Shown piece by piece: positions 1 to 8,755 of a stretch of DNA of 64,000 nt. The position numbers and the translations under genes are program-made. A model generated the notes under the pieces. That model was not told the DNA's origin. It worked only from the letters and a program-made list of their open reading frames with translations, and searched no databases. The stretch's first letter is position 1, and each line of letters starts with the position of its first letter. This DNA is from Eustoma russellianum (Eukaryota > Streptophyta > Magnoliopsida > Gentianales > Gentianaceae), in contig AP025069.1 in the NCBI GenBank assembly GCA_036186865.1, positions 8,681,847-8,745,846 of the forward strand, given 5' to 3'.

Positions 1-1
1 A

Positions 2-2232
2 GAACCCACTTGTTCAGGTGGATCTGAAGAACAAAGAAATGATGTACCTGTTGAAGGTCCAGGTTAGGATCTTGTTAATTTAGTGATGTGATCCAAAATA
101 GCTATTGTTTTTTGTTTGGAAACAGTATGTGCATTGTACATGTATTTGACTGTTTTTCCATGAATTTGAAGTACGAAGCTGTGAAGTATACTACATGATG
201 ATACCGGAGGCATAGAGTTTGGTGACTGGAATGAACAAGTGGAAGATCAATACGTACTGTTGCATAAGACTGAATAAGATGTGGTGAAAGGATACTATGA
301 TTTTGATTTTGAGGAATAATTTAGTAAGACAACGCTTGAATTGAGGGTTGGACAGAAATTTGCATCTGCTAAGAAGTTTAGAGATGCACTTATTGAGTGG
401 AATATAAGAGGTGGGCATGAAGTAAAGTATCAAAAAAATGAAGGTACAAGGGTGACAGCTTCATGTGCTAGGGGCTGTACATGGAGGATTCATGGTTCTA
501 AGATTGGGAAGGAGTCAACCTTTATGATTAACATATTGAAAGGTGAATATAGCTGTGGGCGGGAATACACCAACTGACACTGTACTTCCAGGTACTTGAG
601 CAAAAAATACAAGCAACACTTCATGGACCACCCAGATGCGCACAGTAAAAGTCTTAAAAACCAAGTGAGAAGAGATATGATGGTTGATGTGAGCCAGTCA
701 TAGGTGTATAAGGCAAAACAGAAGGCGAAGGAGGACATTGAAGGCTTGGAGATGGAACAGTTTGAACAATTATGGGACTACGCAGAGATGATTCAAAGGA
801 CTAATCCTGGCAGTGACGTGCGGATTAAAAACACTGTATTGGATGAGAGGTCACCTCCAAAGTTTGAGAGGTTATTTGTGTGTTTCAATGCTTGCAGGAT
901 AGGGTTTGTTAATGGTTTTAGACCTATATTTGGTCTTGATGGATGTTTTTTGAAAGGTAGCTTAAAGGGTCAGCTGCTTAGTGCTGTTGGAAGAGATGGA
1001 AATGACAATATGTTCCCAATTGTCTTTTGTGTATGTGAAGCAGAGAACTTTAGCAGTTGGAAATGGTTCTTGGAGCATCTGTCAGAGTATATTGGTGAAA
1101 GGGCAAACGGCCAACAATACACAATTATAAGTGATAGGCAAAAGGGACTAGTGCATGCTGTTAACACAGTTTTTCCCTCATGCAAGCAAAGGTTCTGTGT
1201 TAGGCATATGTACCAAAACTTTAAGCAACGGTTTAGTGGTAAGGAAGTGGGTGATCTTCTATAGGCATGTACTGTTGCCTCACATCCAGGTGATTTCAAC
1301 AGGCACATGGCAGCCCTAACAACTTTGAATGAGGATGCTTCAAAGTGGTTGCAGAACATTCCACCCAATCTGTGGTCAAAGGCTTTTTTCTCTACTTCAA
1401 ATAAGTGTGATGTCCTGGTTAACAACTTATCTGAGTCATTTAATGCGAGCATTCTCGAAGCCAGAGAAATGCCAATTATACATATGATGGAGTTCATCAG
1501 AAAGCATAAAATGGCAAGGATGAATTGCAAGAGGATTGGGATTAATTCTTATGAGGGCTCAGTGTGCCCGAATGGTTGCAAAGATTGAGAAAATAAAGGC
1601 AACTAGCAGACACTGCGTTGCCATCATGGCTGCCAGAAAGATATTTGAAGTCTCAAGTGGAGCAAGAACATATGTTGTTGATATAAATACAAGGGAATGC
1701 ATATGCATATTGTTTCAGCTAGTTGGACATCCTTGTAGACATGCAATTGCTGCAATTCAGACGGAAAGGGGGTCACTTTTTAATTATGTGCATTCGTACT
1801 ACTTGAAGGACATGTATGTACAGGCCTACGCACCATTGTTGTATCCCATACCATCTAGCATCGATGTCAGGAAACAAGCAGGCATACCGAAGAAGCAAAG
1901 GATCAGACAACATAACGAACCAAGGAAGCACTATGACCAGGCAACCAGGAAGGGTCTTGACATTCATTGCAGCAACTGTAAGCAGAAAGGGCACAATGCG
2001 AGATCATGCGTTGGTCCTGTCTATCCTTTCGCAAACGTGAACAAGGTATTTGTATTTTTGTTGTTTAAGCGTTTGTTTGATGCAGTACGTTACTGATTTA
2101 TTAAGCGTTTGTTTGATGCAGAGACAAAGGACAGCAAATGCGTCAACCAGTGGAGCAGCTAGTTCATCACAAGTATCAGCTGAAGGGTCAAACCCTATTG
2201 AACTGAACCTTTGCCTGGGAACACAGTTGTAA
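2..2232 (+). pseudogene. mudrA-like MULE transposase, broken
   Basis: Transposase of the Mutator superfamily, which cuts and pastes the element using a DDE nuclease. In order: a possible upstream exon at about 2-62 ending near a GT; a MuDR-type N-terminal DNA-binding domain at 341-577 (VGQKFASAKKFRDAL); the MULE transposase core at 704-1264 with GLDGCFLKG and ISDRQKGL; a SWIM zinc finger near 1690-1745 (CICILFQLVGHPCRH); and a CCHC zinc knuckle near 1969-2010 (CSNCKQKGHNARSC). A GT-AG intron at 2046-2121 joins in phase to the last exon, which ends at 2232 with ELNLCLGTQL. Three in-frame stops interrupt one frame (575-577 TGA, 701-703 TAG, 1262-1264 TAG), and a frame change lies between about 1536 and 1588. 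The family call is firm; the copy is a pseudogene. Confidence 0.88.
2046..2121 (+). other. Intron in the transposase gene, with duplicated acceptor
   Basis: The sequence starts GTATTTG and ends GATGCAG, and splicing joins AAC AAG to AGA CAA in phase. The last part is present twice in tandem: about 18-20 bases around TTAAGCGTTTGTTTGATGCAG occur at 2066-2086 and again at 2101-2121. There are therefore two candidate acceptor sites, and only the second is needed for the in-phase product. Confidence 0.6.
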
Positions 2233-2911
2233 CCAAAGGAGACTGTAAGATTAGAATAGGGATGTTTGGCATTGCCAACTCTGATTCATTCTCTGTGTCA
2301 ACCCATCAAACACCAGGGTATATTGTTTCAGTCCTGTATGTTCTGATGCACATTGTGCTTCCAGTAATTGCATCAAACATATTCAAACACATTCCATATT
2401 TTAACAATCGCTGGGTAAAAATGCAAAAAGGAAAACACAAACCAATATGGTGATGGCAAAAAGCAAAGGCAAATTTTTCATTCCCAAAACAGCATCTTAA
2501 GTAAACTTCATCTACATCTTTTCTCCCTGAACCTAAACAACCATCATCGTTAACAACCAGAACCTATATAAAAATAAACATCATCACCAGCAGTAGCAGA
2601 AGTAGATGAAGTCAGATATCAAAAAATCATCAGCATCAGCAGCAGTAGCAGAAAATCATCAGCAGCAGTAGTTGGAACAATCAGCAGCAGCAGTAGCAGT
2701 AGCAAAAAATCATCATCAGAAAGAAAAACACAGCAGCAGGAACAAAAAACAGCATCAGCAGTAGCAGAAAAAAACCAAAAGCAGCAGTAGCAGACAACAA
2801 TTAAAAAAGAACCAAAACAACCCCCAACACCACCCCCAAAACCACTCCCAAAGCCACCCCTAAAACCACCCCCAAAACCACCCCCAGACAAGAACCAAAC
2901 AGCATCATCCT
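2233..2911. repeat. 3' region of transposase with trinucleotide and C-rich low-complexity DNA
   Basis: From 2233 to about 2580 nothing is recognisable. From about 2620 to 2800 the sequence is an imperfect AGC/ATC trinucleotide array (CAGCAGCAGT, CATCAGCAGC). From about 2815 to 2890 it is an ACCACCCCC-type repeat. The reverse strand reads as an open Gly/Phe/Leu-rich frame, but its composition simply follows the repeat, so I do not call a protein. It is the 3' flank shared by the convergent transposase and coiled-coil genes. Confidence 0.6.
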
Positions 2912-3207
2912 TCACGTAGCTTCATTATCAGAAGAAAACGCAGCAGCCAAGGCCTTCAACTTTGCCTTCATCTTCGCGTACTTCTCCATCAGTCTCCTCA
3001 GCCTGGCCTCCACCCCATCAACTTTTGCAGCATCATCATCTTGCTTTTCAGACATCCAGTAGTAATCATCCCAGAGCTTCCCGATCTCCACATGTTCGTC
3101 ATATAAATTGCTCTCCACTCCCCTTCTGGGAGATACAACAGATTCTTCCACAATCTCTTTTGGATAAGGCATTTTGTTTGGTTTACTGGGTGCACTCGGA
3201 CCATCAC
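2912..3207 (-). CDS. Small acidic coiled-coil protein in the MULE, convergent with transposase
   Basis: Unrecognised protein. From the ATG at 3170-3172 it gives 86 residues: an acidic N-terminal part (PYPKEIVEESVVSPRRG), then GKLWDDYYWMSEKQDDDAAK, then a Leu/Lys/Arg-rich helix around ARLRRLMEKYAKMKAKLKAL that looks like a coiled coil. The same frame stays open some 45 bases upstream of that ATG; a second ATG near 3207 is in another frame. A TATA box (TATAAATAG at 3333-3341 on this strand) lies upstream. It converges on the transposase, the arrangement seen for mudrB relative to mudrA in maize MuDR, but I see no sequence link to mudrB. It may be a captured gene fragment or a second element gene. 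Confidence 0.45.
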
Positions 3208-3332
3208 CGGGATTTATTTTGTTTCTTCACCGGATGAGGCTGAGGGTTCTTGGAATCTATTTTCTTTCGTACAAGGAAGTTGGAAAGGCAGAGAGCTTGA
3301 TTGTGATGTGAAAAAATTGTTGAAGGGCTGAG

Positions 3333-3341
3333 CTATTTATA
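3333..3341 (-). promoter_or_regulatory. TATA box for the coiled-coil gene
   Basis: TATAAATAG on the minus strand, about 125-160 bases upstream of the candidate start codons near 3170-3207. It is followed by a C/T-rich leader, as is common for plant genes. Confidence 0.5.
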
Positions 3342-3664
3342 ACCAGTAAAGAGAGGTTACCCATTCATGAACAAAACTTTTGGTACTCTCAAGAAGATTT
3401 TGGCATTCTCAAAATTTCTTCTAAAGAGAAAGGGGAATGCATGTCTTCATACCAACAGTCTTTTCTTTTGAAACAATGCACCATCATTACTAACATCGGG
3501 ATAGACATCAGACATAGTCCATTGCATTTTGTAACAGCTTAAAAAATGAAATTAAATAGCATCTCATTGCACACACCACCAAATAACCTTCAATTCTCCC
3601 AATGCAAATAATTACACCAAATTAACGTGCATCTCGCTGACACTCAGCACGCGTACCACATCTG

Positions 3665-4048
3665 TTAAACTTCACCATACTTACACGCAACAACACTACA
3701 TAATAATCTCAAATACATAGAAACAACTAGGAAAATCATAGCTACACCTGCAGACACACGCATCATCTTCATTTGCGTGATGCTTTTCTTTATCAGCATT
3801 ACTTCAAAAGCAGTTCCTCTTGAAATGTTCATCTCCTTAATGTCTGTATTGCGTGTAAAATCTGATTGCACAGCACTTTCCATGCCTATTGGGTTGCACC
3901 ACTTCCAGAAATCATATTTACCTACGTCACACATGAAATACATCATGTCTTTTGAAGGTCTTTCCGTCCTCACAATTCTGATATCAGCATCTATTCCACG
4001 TTTGCATCTCATTTGAACATACCTCGGATACTTACATCCACCACTCAC
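3665..4048 (-). CDS. GRF-type zinc-finger-like protein with C-terminal membrane segment
   Basis: Small protein resembling plant GRF-type zinc finger proteins, which bind single-stranded nucleic acid and are often found within or next to MULEs and other transposons. The visible pattern is MRCKRGIDADIRIVRTERPS, then MYFMC, then YDFWKWCNP, matching the family layout of CxxG, a basic stretch, a (Y/F)xxC and FF/WxWC. After about 50 residues comes a hydrophobic segment (VAMIFLVVSMYLRLL) like the C-terminal anchor seen in many of these proteins. The frame is open upstream of 4048 for about 40 further codons without a clear ATG, so the true start is unknown and 4048 is a GTG. A weak TATA-like GAATAAATAC is at 4173-4182. 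Confidence 0.5.
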   Translation of the reverse strand: MSGGCKYPRYVQMRCKRGIDADIRIVRTERPSKDMMYFMCDVGKYDFWKWCNPIGMESAVQSDFTRNTDIKEMNISRGTAFEVMLIKKSITQMKMMRVSAGVAMIFLVVSMYLRLLCSVVACKYGEV

Positions 4049-4296
4049 GTAGCCACCATAGCTGTTACAAGAAGATGTGTCTATGGTAGCTTCAATCTGA
4101 GTATGGAGTTTAACACCTTCAATCTGCAGAAGAAATGCAGAGAGAAAGCACGAACGAGCAAGGCAAGGGGTTGTATTTATTCATACTTAGCTGATTTGGT
4201 TAATCAGTTTAACATGACCTTTATGTTAGAGGGGGTATATTAGTCCAAGATTAAGCAAGATTAAATTACATTTTAAAATAGCCACTTAACGAGCGC

Positions 4297-4443
4297 GTGT
4301 GATGCACCTCCGGCAGAAAAAAATTACAGAAATGCCATTTTCTCATCATTCCAAAAGCATAGGGGGGTTATGTATGTAATTTTAAAACTCAGGGGGCAAT
4401 CGACCGAATGGCCATAGCACAGGAGGCAAGAGGTAATTTTCCC
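4297..4443. repeat. Right terminal region of the MULE
   Basis: The stretch has runs of G (AGGGGGGTTATG, CAGGGGGCAAT) separated by A/T-rich blocks, and ends with GGTAATTTTCCC. This layout is typical of long plant MULE terminal inverted repeats. The partner repeat is outside the window, so the exact length is unknown. Confidence 0.6.
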
Positions 4444-4992
4444 AAAAGAAAAATAGAGAAAGAGGACGTGCAATAGAAAACTTGACCGAAGAACCAACTT
4501 CTTCTTCTAATCTTCTACGTATACTAATTTTTACCCCAACCTCAGTAACGAGTAGGATTATGAGCCAGGAAGAAAAAAGATTGAAGGGAAGAAAAAGGGA
4601 CACGTTAAATCCCATTAAAAGAGGATTTCTGACTTGATGTGAGACGTGTCCATCCGAAGGAAAAAAAGGGACATGTTAAAGAATAGTGTGAAACTTGTCC
4701 TTTCAACATGAACAAAGCAAAACGTTAGAAAAAAGAATATTTAAAAGTTAATTGAAGAAAATTTAAATCAGGGAAAAAATAGACTTCAGCTGTTAAATAG
4801 ACACCAGTTGTTCCTAATTACTACCTCCTTCCCCGTAACCAGTGCACACTCTTCCAAGTTGTCTTTATTTCTTTGGTGCACTTCCTTTTCACGTTGTCCT
4901 CCCTCATTTTTCCTCTCTTTTCTTTTTACGGTGCTAGTCATCATCATCTTTCTCCTTTTCTTTGTCTATATCGTCAGAAATTACTTTTTCTG

Positions 4993-5480
4993 GTGTCTTC
5001 TCAACCTACTTCACAAAGGAGTAAACCCAAGAAATCTTCTGTGAAAACACCGAATGCGAGACCAAAAAATAGTAATGAAAAGGACTCGCCCGTGATCCAG
5101 AAGGTTGAGCATTGAAAACTCTCTCAATTCAGCCACGGGCACGAAGACACAGTTTGGAGGGTCCAACGACTGGCGTCAAGGAGCCTCTGCAGATTAAGTT
5201 GTTAGATTTCATCAGCAATTCTGTTAAACTGGAAGCAGTCGATTCCACAGAGGGCTTGGACAGGGTAAAGCCTCCACGAAGTCCAATACACTCTCCCTTG
5301 AAAGTTCCAGTGCAGAAACCAGATGTTAGACCAGAAATGCTACAACTTCATCAATTTGAAACTCCAGAGCAATGGAGAGAGAACATAGAAGTAAATGGAG
5401 CTTCTTGTGAAACAGTTATTGATTTATATCTAAGGAAAAAAACTGACAAATCTGGATTTTCCCAGCTTCCATTCATCCAA
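4993..5480 (+). pseudogene. Host-gene fragment, unidentified, with 5' splice donor
   Basis: A pyrimidine-rich leader (about 4800-4990) is followed by a Ser/Lys/Pro-rich reading frame starting at a GTG where an ATG would be expected (SSQPTSQRSKPKKSSVKTPN). At about 5110 the frame changes and continues as a more structured sequence (LLDFISNSVKLEAVDSTEG, then SPIHSPLKVPVQKPD, then ETPEQWRENIEVNGASCETV) up to an excellent donor CAA|GTAAGT at 5481. I do not recognise the protein. It has no transposon hallmark, so it looks like the first exon of a nuclear gene, with a lost start codon and a frameshift. No later exon is visible in the window. It lies between the MULE and the OLA1 exons and reads the opposite way. 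Confidence 0.4.
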
Positions 5481-5966
5481 GTAAGTAGCTTCTGAAGAAA
5501 GACTCAGTTTGCAAAATTTCCATTTCCCAGATGCATTAAAAACAACAGTTTTTGTTTCGGATATGTTCCTGGGTCCAAATTTGGGCCATAGGCTTTGTTC
5601 ATCAAGTACTTTCCTGAAAAATTTTCATTTCTTCATAGAATATTAGCCAGATCAAAAAGATTTCAGCTCTATAGTCAAGGCTCTTCATAGCCTTTCTAAG
5701 AAAAAGATTTCGGCCTTAAGCCAAGGCTCTTCATAGCCTCTTGGAAGTTTATAGACATAATGGTCTTGAGAAGATTTCTGGAAGTTTATAGACTTACAGG
5801 TCTAGAGAAATGGCTCTATGGACTTTGATGGAATTTTGAGGTTTGAGACCTTTGAATAAATAATTCAGAAAAAATGCATATTGCTTGTGAAAGAAGCGGT
5901 AGGTCATCTTCTTCACAGACTCTTCACCACCTTTCCTTCTTCTTTAAGCTCATGGCTCTGATACCA
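5481..5966. other. Non-coding stretch, probably intron plus retroelement leader
   Basis: No coding potential is seen. It begins with the splice donor of the preceding fragment. A short sequence around AAGGCTCTTCATAGCCT is repeated at about 5678-5696 and 5722-5740, and GGAAGTTTATAGAC at about 5742-5755 and 5779-5792. The last bases (5954-5966) are GGCTCTGATACCA, the complement of a Met-tRNA primer site, so the right part is presumably the internal leader of the truncated Copia element that follows. Confidence 0.5.
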
Positions 5967-6289
5967 TGTAAAAATATTGAAGAATAAATTGCAGGCTGAA
6001 TCAAAGTATTATTCAGTCTTAGTGATTTGAAGTACAAACAATCCTCCTTATATAAGGAGCCTTTCTAACGGCTATATTTACACTAGAGAAAGATGTCTAA
6101 TGGCTATATCTTCTATGCCACTGATTTAGTGACTTGTACTAGTGTGTATTTGAACTTATACAAGTATGTGTACCGTATGTATATGTACATGTAAACAATG
6201 TGTAAACAGTGAGTATGTGTACAGTAAGTGTAAGTTTCTATATTTCTATGACATATTTCCATATTAATAATTTACTAAATAATCATAAC
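5954..6289 (-). mobile_element. Truncated LTR retrotransposon: one LTR (5967-6289) plus primer site
   Basis: The LTR reads TGTAAAAATATTG at 5967 and ends AATCATAACA at 6289 on the plus strand. Directly left of it is the complement of TGGTATCAGAGCC, the tRNA-Met primer-binding site, so this is the 5' LTR of a minus-strand element. Inside is a perfect palindrome CCTTATATAAGG (6046-6057) that serves as a TATA box. No gag-pol and no second LTR are found to the left, so the element is truncated or is a small non-autonomous type. A target duplication cannot be checked. Confidence 0.6.
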
Positions 6290-6349
6290 AGAGCAGAATA
6301 ATAAAGCAGCAAGCATACTACTGGTCAGATAGGAAAAGTAAAAACTTAC

Positions 6350-6463
6350 CAAGTAAACAACAGGCTTTGCCATCAGCAGTTGGAAAGTATTCAATATTTC
6401 AATGTTAGCAGCTTTCCAGTCCCCAAGACGGACATCTTTTCCCACTCCAAGCCATGTCTTAAT
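6350..6463 (-). CDS. OLA1: OLA1 exon: VRLGDWKAA...KPVVYL
   Basis: 38 codons, phase 0 at both ends, with acceptor TATATAG at its 5' side and donor GTAAGT at its 3' side. It reads IKTWLGVGKDVRLGDWKAAN and then IEILNTFQLLMAKPVVYL, the highly conserved central part of eukaryotic YchF/OLA1 before the NxxE/NKxD-like nucleotide-specificity segment. No stop or frameshift. Two residues look drifted (LGVG where family members have acidic residues, and AAN for AAD). Confidence 0.93.
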
Positions 6464-6838
6464 CTATATAAACCATTAAACTAAGTTAATCCTTTTTAAT
6501 CATTCAACACCATTTGCAATGGACACAAATTTCTGCTGGGATCTGTTAAATCACGATTCAATAAAACGAGATGGAACTCAAATTTAAACAAAGTTTACCG
6601 CTCCAAAATTTGATGGACTAAAGTCAAGCTTACAAGTTCAAGATTTGAGCTTGCAAGCAGGCTCTTTTAATTATATATGATAAGGTGACTTGTGATTCGT
6701 ACATTAATATATTTAGAGGGATTTTGAGTAAATAAATTACATTCAGCACTTAGTAACCAATAATTTAAACTAAGCAATTAATGAAATGATTTTCACAAAA
6801 TTAATGAGCTTTAATCAAGCTTAAGTCTCGTTGAATTT
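6464..6838. other. OLA1 intron remnant left of Copia element A
   Basis: AT-rich intronic DNA without coding potential. It ends with AATTT (6834-6838), the left copy of element A's target-site duplication. Confidence 0.6.
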
Positions 6839-7088
6839 TATAGAATTTATTCAGATTGTTAAATAACTAGGAATGATCAACTGAAACAGTTGCAGAGATG
6901 GAAGAAATCATTGACTTTATTATTACGATTAAAAATGATCTCAAAAACCTCCTCTACAAATGGTTGATCTTCACTATATATATACATCAGTTCTAACGGC
7001 TATATAACGGCTACTTGCTAAAATATAATTTACAATAATAATAATAATAATCCTAATCTAATTTATCTATCTCCTGAATATTTTTACA
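6839..7088 (-). repeat. 3' LTR of element A
   Basis: 250 bases, matching 13691-13937. The minus-strand end reads TGTAAAAATATTC at 7088. Outer flank AATTT. Confidence 0.9.
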
Positions 7089-7252
7089 CTCCCCCTCAAG
7101 CTTGGTGTATATATTTATACAACCAAGCTTGACAATAAGTGATAAGAAGATATGTACATCAAGTGCCTTTGTAAAGATATCGACCACTTGTTCCCGTGAA
7201 GATATATGTTCTAGTTCAATAATCTTGTCTTCAATTTTTTCCCTGATGAAGT
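7053..7252 (-). pseudogene. End of element A pol (RNase H C-terminus)
   Basis: Reads NFIREKIEDKIIELEHISSR, then EQVVDIFTKAL, the standard end of Copia RNase H (family pattern HFIREK...QxADIFTK). It is cut off from the rest of RNase H (8756 onward) by the solo LTR inserted at 7253-8693 within the HFIREK codons. Confidence 0.85.
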
Positions 7253-8693
7253 TGTTAGAATATGTTGAGTTTTGATGATTTGCACAATGGTGTACTTCGA
7301 ACAAGTAGATTAGGCGCTTCATGTGTGTTGTTGGAAGTCCTTATACTTCGAACACTTACATTAGGCGCTTAATGTATCTTGGTGGAGTCCAGTACACTTC
7401 CAACGCCTACATTAGGCGCCTCATGTGAAGTGTCTGGATGTGCGTACACTTCGAACGCCTACATTAGGTGCTTCATGTGAAGTGTATAGAAAGTGCGAAC
7501 ACTTCGAACGCCTACATTAGGCGCTTCAAGTGGTTCACCAAGTCAAAAGTACTTTTTCCCTGAATGGGCACGTACTCTTAAGTACTTTATCTGAGAAAAT
7601 GTCAGATTTAGTTCGAACAAGCATGAAGAACAGCATTAGTCACTTCATGTGACTTCGAATGCCTTAAGATGCCCACATTAGGCGCTTAATGTGACTTCGA
7701 ACGACAGTTCATTTTCACATTAAGCGCTCTATGTCACTTCGAACGCCTGTGCCTTAAGCACATTAGGCGCTTCATGTGACCAATGTTACAAAGGTCTTAA
7801 ACTTCACTTTTTAACATCAGTTGACTCTTTGTACCCTCCTCTTTTAGTGTCTTTTTCACAGGTCCTTCTCTACTGAAGATTTCAGGTTTTCTCTCTTAGC
7901 ATTCTTTTTGAAATTTCTCCAAGAATGTTGCTACATGCCAAAGGGAGATCTCCAATGATGAGGACACACCAACACAAGATGCCAAAACCCATTATTGATT
8001 GTGCAGAGGGTTTCAAACGAGAAGAAACTTGAAGATTGATAAAAGCAAGGGTTTCTTTTCATCTTCTCCAACTTTCTACCATTAATGCTCTCAGATTTTC
8101 TCTCAAGCTCAAGCTCTCAAAATACTTGTAAACATTGTGTATTTTACTTTATTGTTGAGAGTGATTATTGTAAGAAGAAGAAGAGTCTTCTTCTTGATGA
8201 GTTATTATTATGAGAGATTGTGTAGATTGTTGGTCAAGGAGCAAGGGTGCTTCTTGTTTGAGATTTCTAGACTTTGAAGGGTTAGTTGATAGTGTGTGGT
8301 GCACTATTCTCCCTACAAGATTTCTTTGAGGGCAAAGAAGATCTTTGGAGGCTAGACTTCAAAGGGTTATATCTCTCGGTTGTGGTCTAGGCGTGTTGCC
8401 TAGTTTTTCATTGTTTGGATTTTGTTCGTTGATTGTTGTTTCTCCCCAAAGAAATAACAATCTACTTTCCAAAATCCTTCTTGTGAAAAATCAAGAAGGT
8501 AGAGGAGTAGAGTCATTTGACTTGAACCTCTATACATACTTATGTTCTTTACTTCTTTGCAAGTTTTTATTCTTTCTAAAGAACACACCCAAGTACTGGT
8601 TGCACTTCAAAACGAAAAATATCCATAAAATATCCATACTTGTTGAACACACTATTCAACCCCTCCTTCTAGTGTGTTCTAAGGAACCTAACA
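7253..8693 (+). mobile_element. Solo LTR of the Sirevirus-like (element B) family, TSD GAAGT
   Basis: A 1.44-kb LTR starting TGTTAGAATATG and ending GGAACCTAACA, flanked by GAAGT on both sides (7248-7252 and 8694-8698). It is the reverse complement of the element B LTRs (15808-17301, 24651-26105) and matches 50260-51675. It lies inside the RNase H gene of Copia A, so it is younger than A. It arose by recombination between the two LTRs of a full element. About 7290-7790 carries the CGCCTACATTAGGCG repeat array. Confidence 0.92.
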
Positions 8694-8755
8694 GAAGTGT
8701 CGATCAATCTCTACGTGTTTGGACTTGTCATGTTGAGTAGAATTTTCTATCATAC

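Larger units (their letters stand above)
1..4443 (+). mobile_element. Mutator-like element (MULE), left end outside window
   Basis: A Mutator-superfamily DNA transposon. It contains a mudrA-type transposase reading rightward (about 2-2232) and two small genes reading leftward towards it (2912-3207 and 3665-4048). The right boundary is set at 4443, where AT-rich sequence with G/C runs ends in GGTAATTTTCCC; read inward this is GGGAAAATTACC, a form common at the tips of plant MULEs. The next nine bases (AAAAGAAAA, 4444-4452) would be the target duplication. The left inverted repeat lies before base 1, so neither the pairing of the ends nor the duplication can be checked here. The transposase is broken, so this copy is not autonomous. 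Confidence 0.75.

Noticed and set aside
2619..2915. Minus-strand Gly/Phe/Leu-rich open frame
   Set aside because: Entirely a translation of the AGC/ATC and ACCCCC low-complexity DNA.
7290..7790. Regularly spaced near-identical units resembling a CRISPR array
   Set aside because: Spacers are themselves similar, the array lies inside a retrotransposon LTR with a TSD, and there are no cas genes; this is plant DNA.
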